Origin: Mesostigma viride
Lineage: Eukaryota > Streptophyta > Mesostigmatophyceae > Mesostigmatales > Mesostigmataceae
Length of the DNA: 49,000 bases
Direction of reading: 5' to 3'
Assembly: GCA_009746045.1 (NCBI GenBank)
Contig: RPFO01000312.1
Location: 484,823-533,822, forward strand
Position numbers and translations under genes: made by a program. The notes beneath the pieces were generated by a model. It was not told where the DNA came from. It worked only from the letters and a program-made list of their open reading frames with translations, and ran no database searches. Position 1 is the stretch's first letter. Each line of letters opens with the position of its first letter. This document shows positions 31,501-41,129 of the stretch, in pieces.

Positions 31501-34500
31501 CCCTCGTCGTCACCATACTCGTGAGACAAGTGTTCTCTCATCCCCTGTAGCAACCCTCGTCGTCACCATACTCGTGAGACAAGTGTTCTCTCATCCCCTG
31601 TAGCAACCCTCGTCGTCACCATACTCGTGAGACAAGTGTTCTCTCATCCACTGCACGCGCTGCCCTCTCCCTGCCTCACCCTACACTCCAAACGTGTGTT
31701 CAACCTCTCGTGTGCAGACGTGTCCGCCTCCGCAGACAACTGGGACAAGTACATGCCCACCGCAAGGTGAGCCCGGGAGGCAGGGGGGAAGGGGGGCAGG
31801 GGGCAGGCTTTCCGGGCTGGGCTGGAAGAGACATGAGGCCCGGCGTTGCGAGGCCGGCTTGTGGCGTACCTGCGTGGTGCGAGCAAGCTGAGAACCACCG
31901 TTGTGCCCCTGTGCTCTCTTCATGCACCGAGGAGGCGCCGTGCCTCTGGGTGACCCACCGCCGCTCACTTGCATGGTGGATGGCAGCCCCCATCTGTTGT
32001 CGGCTCCATGTGTGCACAAGCGTGCCAATCCAGCGCGTGGCGCCAAGGGGTGTGTGCCTGCGGCGGCACGATGCCCCACCCAGAAGTCCCACCCAGCAGG
32101 GTGCCTGGCATCATCTCCCAGGGGCTCCCGCTTGCCCCCCTGGGTGATCGCTCATGCCATGGCTGTGGTTGGCTACCTGCTACTGACCGTTGCGCGTCGA
32201 CATGGGCATGGTCTGCACCGTGCATGTGTGCTGGGATCCCCAGCATGTATCTCCGGGGGAAATGCTGGCTGGGTGGAGAGGTTGCAAGAGGGAGGTTGTT
32301 GACGTGCATACGAGCATAGGAGCATGAGAGCACAGGAGCGTGTGAGCAGGACGCAAAAAGCACGATGCCTGCCCCACTCATCCAAGACAGGGCGTGGGCG
32401 CAGTCATGACCCAGGGAGCCGCAAGCATGTGACTGCTGCCCGCAGCAGCAAGGCACCATGCTGGTGGGGGCCCTCTCTGTTGTGTCCGCGCACAAGCACG
32501 ATGCCCGCTGCCCTGGCTGCATAGACCACTCACCTGCTCCCCCCCGCCCGCCTGGCCCTTGTTGCGCGCTCCAGGATAAGGAATCATTCCCCCCGTATCC
32601 CCCCCGCCCCCCCCCCCTCCCCTCCCCTCCAATTTCGTTCATCCTCAACCCCCGTTTGTGTCCCCCCTGTGTTACGTGCATCCTCAACCCCCCCTTTTTG
32701 GCCCCCCGCCATCACGGTCCACCAGCCTGCCCACCAACGTGGCTCGCGCTGAGAACGTGCATGTGAATGGGCTGCGCGCGCCGCGGCAAGAGGTATGTGG
32801 GTGGGTGGGTGGGTGGGTGGGTGGGTGGGCGGGTGGGTGGGTGGGTGGGTGGGTGGGTGGGTGGGTGGGTGGGTGGGTGGGTGGGTGGGTGGGTGGGTGG
32901 GTGGTGGGTGGGTGGGTGGGTGGGTGGGTGGGTGGGTGGGTGGGTGGGTGGGTGGGTGGGTGGGTGGGTGGGTGGGTGGGTGGGTGGTGGGTGGGTGGGT
33001 GGTGGGCCGGTGGGCCGGTGGGCCGGTGGGCCGGTGGGCCGGTGGGTGGGCCGGTGTGTGTGTGTGGGGGGGGGGGGGGGGGGGGTTGACGGGGGGGGGG
33101 GGGGTTAACTGGGGGGGGGGGGGGGAAATACTGACAATGTGCATTTCAATGTATGGGTGGCATGCAGGGGGGGGCAGGGCACAGCATGCTGAATTTTGCC
33201 ACCACCACCACCGTCATCAGCTGTTGCCGCCACTGCCCCTATGAGTGGCAGCACAAGAAGCATGGAAGTAGGAGGAGCAACTTTTTTCCGCTGCATTTGT
33301 GTTCGTTTCATGATAGTGGTCTGAGCCCCTGCGCAGGTTTTGCATTCCCATATGCCCTCACACAAGTACAGGGTGCACACCCACCCCTGCACTTGCACTT
33401 GTACCCTGTCACTTTGAGGTTGCAGCATTTCGCCCCCCGTGCGGATGCACGTAGCTGTGTAAGACGTGCCGGGGCTCTTCCAATTACAGGCACGTATTAC
33501 TGTAAGCTTACTGGCACTTCCAGGCGCAGCAGACATATGCGTGGTCGTGGCCAGACATGCGCTCCTTTGGCGTCGTGGTGCAGGCCCGAGGTGAGTGGGC
33601 GCGTCCCTGCCGCAAGCTGCAGCGCGCGCTTGATCTATGCCGCCGGCTTACCCGTTTGACTTCCCGACGCATGCGTCTGGACACCTGCTTGCGGCACACC
33701 CTGCAGGTCATCTATCCAGGCCACTATGGGGGTGGCAACACCTACTCAAGGCACACCAACGTAGGTGAGTGGCCGGAGGCGGCTCTGGGTGGTAATGCAG
33801 GCACCCCCAAGGTGGGCCGTGATGGATGGTGGCCACAGTTCGCATGCGGGCCCACGAAGAGGACCAAAAGGTGACAGTGGGTTTGGGCGCGTGTAACGTG
33901 TGGCTAGGTTGGTCTTGCGGCACCAGTCCCTTATTCTAGCTTTCTTCTCGTTGCTGACCAGCAGACCCTGGGTCGGAGCATTCACCAGAGTGCCCTGGGT
34001 GTGAGCCTTGACAAGACCCTGGGTTAGAGCATTGATAGGGAGGCATGTGCTTTGGCATCCATGCCTCCGCGCACATCCATTGGCAAGCGGGCAAGCACGT
34101 GTGGCAAGCGGGCAAGCACGCACAGCGGAGGGGCTGCGGTGCTGGGGTTTCTGCTGGGAACAGGCGAGTGGACTAGTGGAGCCGGCGAGTGGACTAGTGG
34201 AGCCAGCGAGTGGACTAGTGGAGCGGCGAGTGGGCTAGTGGAGGCTTGCCTGGATGCACAGGAACAGTGGGACATGGGCCTGTTGCTGCCCCTTGGCGCC
34301 TGCACCGCTGATCCCTGGCCCCGGCCCCGGTGGTGGGTCGGTTCCCCTTTGCCTCCCGTCTCCCTTCCCTTGGACCACCTACCCTTCCCGCGTGCGCCCG
34401 CAGACAACTTTGTGGAGGAGCGGCCGACCGACTTTTCCGCGAAGAACAACCTGCTCAAGGCCAAGGGGTACGCAAAAACCGCACATGTGTCGCGCGCATC

Positions 34501-37500
34501 GGTGGGCCGATGGGCATGCCCGCTGCACCATGCGGGGGTGGGGCACGAGGGGTGCCGTGAGGTGGTGGGGTGTGGAGGTGCCTGGCCATGCGCCGCTTGT
34601 TCTGGTTTGACGAGGCGACCGCGGAAGCGGTATGCACGAGAGCCCTCCTGTGAGAGAAAAGGGGAACTGGCCACTGACGCGGCTGGGGCAGGTGAAAGGA
34701 GAGTTGCACACGAGACCGCCTTGTGTGTGCGGTGGCTGGTGGGGGATAACGTCCGTCCCGGTGTGTCTTGCTAGTCTTGACGGCCACAGGGCCACGACGA
34801 CCCGCTATCCCGTGGTGGCACGTTCCTACCTTGGTGCCATGGTGGCCGCGCAAGCGGTCCAGAGGACAGGTGTCGTCCGCCTGAGCACTTTGGTGGTCTG
34901 ATGCTTAACTTCGTCGCTTGGTGGTTTGGTTGAGATTGTGGTTGGACCTAGTTGCCTATGTGGCCCCTATGTGGCAGCACTCCGTTGCACGTTGCGCGGA
35001 TACCAGTGGTCACCGCGGCAATGCCAGGGCAGGCTCCCGTGTCGGAAGACGCCCACCGCTTGCACCCGCCTACTGGATGGCGGGTGGCTGCGCCGCTCCT
35101 TGGGCCGGCCGTGTTTCGTGCCACGCGAGGCGGAGCGGATGCCTGTCTCACGATGGCAGCCATGGCCTTGCTCCCTGGCGTGTGTCATGCGTAATCCATG
35201 GACCCTGCCTGCTGGCACTCGGCGCCCCCTGTTTGACCATCCCCTCACCCACCTCTGTTTGACAACGCCCTCGCCAACCTTTGTTTGACAACGCCCTTAC
35301 CAACCTTTGTTTGACAACTCCTTTACCCACCCCTGTTTGACAACCCCCTCACCGACCTTTGTTTGACAACGCCCTCACCGACCTTTGTTTGACAACGCCC
35401 TCGCCGACCTTTGTTTGACAACTCCTTTACCCACCCCTGTTCGACAACCCCCTCAACGACCCCTGTTCGACAACTCCTTTACCCACCCCTGTTTGACAAA
35501 TCCCTTTCCGACCTTTGTTTGACAACGCCCTCACCAACCAATGTTTGACAACGCCCTCACCCACCCCTGTTGGACAACGCCCTCACCCACCCCTGTTGGA
35601 CAACGCCCTCACCCACCCCTGTTTGACAACGCCCTCACCACCACCACCGCCCACTTGACAGCACGTACATGACGGAGACGATGGCGCGCCAGCAGCACGC
35701 GCAGCGCGTGTACGCGGAGCAGGTACGGTCGGTAGCGGCCAGCGCACGTGTCGGTGTAGGGCCAGCGCGCGTGTGGGTGTAGGGCCAGCGCACGCGTGGG
35801 CAAGTATCTGATTACCTATCTTGACCTTGCCGCCCGAGAGGGGTTGCCGCGTGAAGGCGTAGACGAATGTTCACCAAACAGGATCGTGGCTGGCGGAATG
35901 AACATCACATTGAGTTTCCAATACGTCGATGGCCTTAACTGGCGGAGGCTTCTTTTGACCGTGGAAGCCGTGCATGCATGTGCACACGTGTAACGGTGGC
36001 CTCGCGCTGCCGTCCCCCCGACGGCACCGCATCCCCCCACACCCATACAAGCCAGAAGCAGCCACTGGCATTTCTTACATTGTTCAGAGCTAACCGATGC
36101 CTGCCCCCTCACCCCCCTGCCCCCCTGCCCACGTGTCCAGGTGGCGCGCCGCAACCTGGTGGACAACCGCGACCGCGTGTCGCAGACCAGTGACCACCGC
36201 AGCATGCTGGCCAGCAGTCTGCGCGGATCCGCCTCCATCATCCAGCCCCTTACGCAGCCGCGCGACCTGTGGGGGACCAGCCAGGTACTGGGCGAACCCC
36301 GTGCATGACGGCCACCGCCTGTACACCACGCACGCACACGTAGTGGCCGCACGCGATGCTATCCTACCCCCCGCACGCCACTAGTGCGGGCAGACTTGTC
36401 TTGATACCGCGTGCACGTGCCGTCGCGAGCGCTGTGCTGTGCCCGCTGCACCAGGGCCCCAGACCCACGCATGCCCCGTACACACACGCATGCTAGAGCC
36501 GCAACCCCCTCTTGTGGCATGCCCACACCCACCAGGTGAGCTGTCCCTGCTCCAGTGCGAACGTCTCTGCGCGCGGAGATGGCAGACATTGCCTTGGCCA
36601 CGGGCGGTGGTGCCTGGTGTCGAGTGCTCACGCACGTATGTATCCCCACATCTACCCGTGCTCGTCTACTGCCACATATCCATCTCTGCCAGCTGGCGGC
36701 GCCGCGCTTCCCCCGCAGAGTAGCGCTGACCATGTGTGCGCCGGTCACAGTCTCGGATACGCCGTGTCGATGGGCATCGCCCTTGTGCCCCTGCCACACC
36801 TGCCGACGGCCGCAATTGCCGCCGTGATGGCCTCGCCCCTTTGCTCGTCTCTCTTCGCCACTTGGCCCCCTCGGCCCTTCCTGCCTCACCCCCTCACCCC
36901 CATCCTCGTTCGCAACCCGCGTTCTGTTTTGTCCGCAGGCCCAACCCGGCATGTCGCTGGGCTCGCGGTCGACCTCCTTGCTGGCCGACCCCCACCCAAT
37001 GTACCGCTCCGTCTCGCACATCACGTACGCGGGCGACCGGCCCGAGTTCCAGGTGGGTGTGCCTGGGTGGGGCAGTGACATGGCATGGTGACGTACATGG
37101 GAGAAGGCTGTATGTTGTAGGTGGGTGCGCCGTACATGGGAGTAGGCTGTACTATATACGTGGGTGCGCCGTGCCACGTGGGCTGGCCCCTCGTCCCTGC
37201 CAGCACATGCCCCTTGCGGCCACGTCCTCTTGGCGATACCCGGCACAACATGCCATCCCATCCCATCCCATCCCATCCCATCCCATCCCATCCCATCCCA
37301 TCCCATCCCATCCCATCCCATCCCATCCCATCCCATCCCATCCCATCCCATCCCATCCCATCCCATCCCATCCCATCCCATCCCATCCCATCCCATCCCA
37401 TCCCATCCCATCCCATCCCATCCCATCCCATCCCATCCCATCCCATCCCATCCCATCCCATCCCATCCCATCCCATCCCATCCCATCCCATCCCATCCCA

Positions 37501-38623
37501 TCCCATCCCATCCCATCCCATCCCATCCCATCATCGCACACGCATGGCCACATGTCTTGCGCTACCCCCCGTTGCCCGCTGTGACCCCATGAGGTTCTAG
37601 GTCTCGCTCTCTCTGAACGTTAGCCAGCCATAACTTACAAATTCACTGCAACACAATTTCGACCTCCATTCACTTCTGTCAATCTGGTCGACTCGACAAA
37701 CTCGAGCTACCATGGTCCGGGTACTCCAGATTTCTGGCCTGCGCTGGTTGTCTCATGGATAAAGGGCTTGAGGGTATGGGCCCCCGTGCTGCGAGGCGCG
37801 CGCACGACCGCCGCACGTGGGCAACTCGCTGCGCCTCGCTTCTTCTTGTGCCGCTCTGGCAAGTTCCAGGGCAAGGGGGAGGTGTCTTGTGGGTTGCCCA
37901 GCCTGGCCATGCGCAGCACAGGTCCACGCAGGGTGGCACGCAGGGTCTAGTGGCGGCCGTGCGTGGGACCAGGTGTGGCCTGCTGCATGCTGCAGGGATG
38001 CCAGTGGGTGGGGGGCTGGGGGGCACGCGCATGCAGTGTATGGAAGCGGGGGCCACAGAGGGCTGTCAGGGATGGGCATGCCTCACTCCTCCACCAACCA
38101 CCTCACTTGCTAGCCTTCGCACTCTTGTGTGATTACATGTCCCCCCTGTAAGTGGTCGGAGCTTGTCTGATGGGGCCGATCTTGTCCTGTGGGTACTGCA
38201 CCTCCCTGCCCCCTCTACTGGGTGTTGCGGGCGCCACCGCAGGCCACACGCAGACCCCTGTCGACGACGCAGGCCGCGCCGCTCAGCCCAAGCAAGTGGA
38301 GCGCACCCAGGCCGGTGGGTGGTCACTGTTTCGCAGTCAGCTTTGGCACAGTCACTGTAAACATGGCGCAATGCTGAGCAGCGACCTTCTGTACTTCTTG
38401 CTTGAGAATGCACAGCCCTTGGATGGGTGGGTTCATGACATCCTGCATGCCTGTTTGTCTTTGTTGGGCCTATGCGCCCTTTTGTGTCCTTGTTTTACTT
38501 TCTCACTCATTCCTCTCCGCCTGCCTTATATTCCATGTTTGACCATTCGGCATGTTGGTGCCGGTCCCACAGGCGGGTGCATGGAGGACGGAATACAACT
38601 CGCATTTTACAGAGAGATATTGA
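28530..38623 (+). CDS. Unrecognised 302-residue protein, 12 exons
   Basis: Exons: 28530-28584, 29575-29694, 31718-31766, 32726-32792, 33524-33590, 33720-33764, 34404-34467, 35662-35722, 36141-36284, 36939-37052, 38243-38314 and 38573-38623 (stop TGA). All eleven junctions keep phase, total 909 bp, with mostly GTGAGT/GTATGT donors and GCAG/CCAG acceptors. The protein is basic, rich in S, R, A, Q and Y, with no signal peptide, membrane segment or catalytic motif. Recognisable points are MSLNGQYRSSYISPT at the start, HYGGGNTYSRHTNV, SLLADPHPMYRSVSH and WRTEYNSHFTERY at the end. Short Y/R-rich proteins of this look include ciliary microtubule-associated proteins, but that is a guess. For exon 6 a 5'-extended acceptor at 33707 exists but breaks the downstream phase. 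Confidence 0.75.
31112..31650 (+). repeat. 53-bp tandem repeat in intron 2 of the 302-residue gene
   Basis: Ten nearly identical 53-bp units, each beginning TCTCATCCCCTGTAGCAACC and ending GAGACAAGTGTTC, then a partial unit. It is located 70-600 bp before exon 3. There are no spacers of unique sequence, so it is not a CRISPR array. Confidence 0.95.
32793..33125 (+). repeat. (GTGG)n, (CCGGTGGG)n and poly-G tracts in intron 4
   Basis: GTGGGTGGG repeats start six bases after the exon 4 donor and run about 210 bp, followed by CCGGTGGG units and two to three G-runs of 11-20 bases at 33067-33125. The G-rich strand is the coding strand, so the pre-mRNA would carry it. Frames of repeated GGWV are artefacts. 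Confidence 0.95.
35222..35640 (+). repeat. ~26-bp tandem repeat in intron 7
   Basis: About 15 units of TTTGACAACGCCCTCACC with ACCTTTG or ACCCCTG linkers and minor variants (TCGACAACCC, TTGGACAACG). It ends just before the acceptor of exon 8. Confidence 0.9.
37255..37532 (+). repeat. (CATCC)n pentanucleotide microsatellite in intron 10
   Basis: About 55 perfect CATCC/CCCAT units. Open frames of repeated PSHPI or GWDGM cross it and extend into neighbouring exons by chance. Confidence 0.97.
37703..37755 (+). mobile_element. SINE-like family B, 3' fragment in intron 10
   Basis: The stretch CTCGAGCTACCATGGTCCGG followed by TTTCTGGCCTGCGCTGGTTG matches the 3' end of family B with a few changes. 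The sequence before it does not match copy 1. It lies in sense with the host gene, between exons 10 and 11. Confidence 0.6.
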
Positions 38624-38736
38624 CGATGAAAAAAATCATTTTCCTGTCAGGCATCCAGGTTATGTTTGGCTATCCAGTGCCACAATAAGTTTTGGTCGTG
38701 GTGAATGCTACTTGAATTGCGACCAAGAAACGAGTT

Positions 38737-38741
38737 TGTAA
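38737..38741 (+). terminator. Poly(A) signal TGTAA
   Basis: TGTAA, the poly(A) signal typical of Chlamydomonas and Volvox, lies 114 bp after the stop of the 302-residue gene. The nearest ORF frames in 38152-38741 are shadows of the last exons. Confidence 0.6.
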
Positions 38742-38943
38742 CCTGCAAATCTTTTATAGCCTATCCAGATGTGGAGTATTTAGATAGTCCTTTGGTGTAT
38801 TAGTAGAAGCGATTGTAAAATTTACTTGTGCTATGGGCGCCAGCCCAAGGTTCTTAGGAGTTGCGCCAGAATTGCTTGAATTTGGTTTTATGGCTCCAAA
38901 GTGGAGGCCATCGAGTATTTATATTATGAAGTAACCATCATTT

Positions 38944-39125
38944 CGTTTTCGTGATAGACTCGGCATGGACATGTGCTACACTAGACGTGACGGGCTCACC
39001 CCCGGGCAGCCTCCTGGTTTGTCTGTAATATGGAGGCAGATGGTGCGCAAGGATAGATGGCAAGTAGTGATGAAGGAGACCACCCCCAAGCCTGCCATCC
39101 ATTCCATCCATTCCATCCACTTAAT
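38944..39125 (+). mobile_element. LINE 3' fragment
   Basis: Nearly identical to 44527-44672 of the full copy (DRLGMDMCYTRRDGLTPGQP coding). It then jumps to CCATCCATTCCATCCATTCC and a short TTAATA, so it is 5'-truncated and internally deleted near its 3' end. It lies directly before the full LINE. Confidence 0.85.
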
Positions 39126-39170
39126 ACACACTGAATGTACCGGACCATAGGATGATGTGACGGAATGCTT

Positions 39171-39650
39171 GACTCCGGCCATGAAATTTCATCGGGTTGG
39201 TTGCATTAGACTCGTCTTTTGAAGACGAACACGCTGATATAATTTTCTACAGCTATCGCTCAATATTTCCGAAGATACCGGCACCGCCCTGCCCAGCAAA
39301 TATCGCTGTTGCAATATACGAGAAAGCTCATAACTTTTGACTCCGGCCTTGAAATTTCATCGGGTTGGTTGCATTAGACTCGTCTTTTGAAGACGAACAC
39401 GCTGATATAATTTTCTACAGCTATCGCTCAATATTTCCGAAGATACCGGCACCGCCCTGCCCAGCAAATATCGCTGTTGCAATATACGAGAATGCTCATA
39501 ACTTTTGACTCCGGCCATGAAATTTCATCGGGTTGGTTGCATTAGACTCGTCTTTTGAAGACGAACACGCTGATATAATTTTCTACAGCTATCGCTCAAT
39601 ATTTCCGAAGATACCGGCACCGCCCTGCCCAGCAAATATCGCTGTTTTTT
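39171..39650 (+). promoter_or_regulatory. 168-bp tandem monomers at the LINE 5' end
   Basis: Units start at 39171, 39339 and 39507 (GACTCCGGCC...), period 168 bp, nearly identical. The third is cut about 24 bp short, ten bases before the ORF1 ATG at 39660. Each contains GACTCGTCTTTTGAAGACGA, which includes the palindrome TCGTCTTTTGAAGACGA, and a TGATATAATTTTC A/T stretch. Tandem promoter monomers at a LINE 5' end are known from mouse L1; promoter activity here is inferred. Confidence 0.7.
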
Positions 39651-39659
39651 CAGCTCGAT

Positions 39660-41129
39660 ATGGCGGAATACGACTCATCCCAGCAATCACAAGCGTCCGC
39701 GGCCCTGCACCAACTCGCTGATGAAGCCATGGCGTCATTGGAAACACCCTTGCACGCTATGCCGGACGCCACTGTCAGCATCCAGCCGCTCCACTCCACC
39801 GCTCCGCCGAACAGCGACCCTGCCATGGATACCCGCGAGGAGGCCTTTTCTGCCGAGGAAGCTGCCGCATTTTTACCTGGCAAATGGCCAGGCCTTAACG
39901 CCATCATGCGCCTGTCCCGAGCTGCCGCCCTCACCATCCTGCACCTGGCTGCCGAGAAAAAGTGCGAGATCCGGGACTGCAACCAACAGGTTACCCACCT
40001 GTCGGACTTTCTCCACGACGACCCCGACGACACTGACCTCTGCCTCGCAGTCTGGTGGACGTGCTCCCGTCTTTCCGACAGCGCCCTTGAGAGCTTTGTC
40101 ATGGCCTCTCTGGACCTGGGAGCCGACCCCACTGTTGCGGCCGCCATCAACATCACCGCCAAGCAAGTCGCCAATACCTGCTTCGATCGCCTCCCTCCCC
40201 TCCTCAACGCTGCCCTCAACCCTGTCCACAACCACCTCGCCACCCACCACGCCCATTCCTCACACGCCGACACCTCCATCCACTCCGCCATCACCCACAT
40301 TGCAGCAGGGCTGCAGCAGCAGCAGCAGCTCCTCCACCAGCTCCAGCAACAACTTGCCGCCTCCATAACTCCTGCCAAGACCACCTATGCCGCCACGCTT
40401 CAGAACCCTACGGAGCTCATCAACGAAATCAAAACAGCCGTCAAGGCCAGCACAAGGGATGCTATGCACGAACCCATTCGCTCATGCAGTATTGTGGTAC
40501 GTGGCGTCCCCTCGAACGTCAACGATGCACGCCTGGGCACCTACCTCCGGGGCGACCCCTTCCTGGGGAAGCTCGGCGTGGCCCAAAGCGTCGTCATCAA
40601 AACGGCACGACGGCTCGGCGGCCCCACCGCCCCTGTCTTGGTGGAATTCCACCGCAAGGAGGACAAACTGCAGGTGCAGAAGGCCCGCCGGAACCTCCAC
40701 GATACCCAACTGAGCATCGACGATTACTATACCCCGGAGCAGCTTGAGGCCCGGGCTGCCGCTTTGAACCGGCCGGAGGTCCACGAGGCTCGGGCAGCCA
40801 AGCAGGCCAACCCGCAACTACGGTGCAGCATCTATGCCCGCCTCTTTAATGGCGTCTTCATCGTCCGCATTAACGGCCAGGACCTTCCTCCAATGACGGC
40901 GACCCCCATGGATACCGCCGTGCCAGCGCCCCAGCCCCCTGCTCGGCCCCCGCCGTCACCGCCATCGCCACCGGCATCGACGGTCACCTGCTCCCCAGCA
41001 CGTGTGGGGATCCGCCGGGGCAACTTCAGCTCAGGTATGGCTGCCAGGCTTGGCCGTCCCCCTAATAAATTCGTTCGCTTTGCACCTGAGCCGGAGCCCG
41101 CGCTGCGAACCCTTCTCTCCTATCAATGA
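39660..41129 (+). CDS. LINE ORF1, nucleic-acid-binding type
   Basis: 489 codons from the ATG just after the monomers. Residues ~1-190 are acidic/helical (LAAEKKCEIRDCNQQVTHL and others). Residues 200-240 include a QQQQQLLHQLQQQL stretch that may form a coiled coil. Residues ~275-370 (CSIVVRGVPSNVNDARLGTY ... PVLVEFHRKEDKLQVQKARR) look like the RRM-type fold plus C-terminal domain of L1-type ORF1 proteins, which bind LINE RNA as chaperones. The end is proline-rich. It is intact. Its stop (ATGA at 41126-41129) overlaps an ATG that leads nowhere. ORF2 overlaps its last ~128 bp in the +1 frame. Confidence 0.75.
   Translation: MAEYDSSQQSQASAALHQLADEAMASLETPLHAMPDATVSIQPLHSTAPPNSDPAMDTREEAFSAEEAAAFLPGKWPGLNAIMRLSRAAALTILHLAAEKKCEIRDCNQQVTHLSDFLHDDPDDTDLCLAVWWTCSRLSDSALESFVMASLDLGADPTVAAAINITAKQVANTCFDRLPPLLNAALNPVHNHLATHHAHSSHADTSIHSAITHIAAGLQQQQQLLHQLQQQLAASITPAKTTYAATLQNPTELINEIKTAVKASTRDAMHEPIRSCSIVVRGVPSNVNDARLGTYLRGDPFLGKLGVAQSVVIKTARRLGGPTAPVLVEFHRKEDKLQVQKARRNLHDTQLSIDDYYTPEQLEARAAALNRPEVHEARAAKQANPQLRCSIYARLFNGVFIVRINGQDLPPMTATPMDTAVPAPQPPARPPPSPPSPPASTVTCSPARVGIRRGNFSSGMAARLGRPPNKFVRFAPEPEPALRTLLSYQ

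Noticed and set aside
31112-31650. CRISPR array
   Set aside because: Units are contiguous 53-bp tandem copies without unique spacers, in a eukaryotic intron, with no cas genes.
32584-33244. ORFs of GGWV/THPP repeats
   Set aside because: Translation of the (GTGG)n intron repeat.
36359-37600. ORFs of PSHPI and GWDGM repeats (up to 391 codons)
   Set aside because: A product of the (CATCC)n microsatellite joined by chance to flanking open sequence; part of the region is explained by exons 9 and 10 in their own frame.
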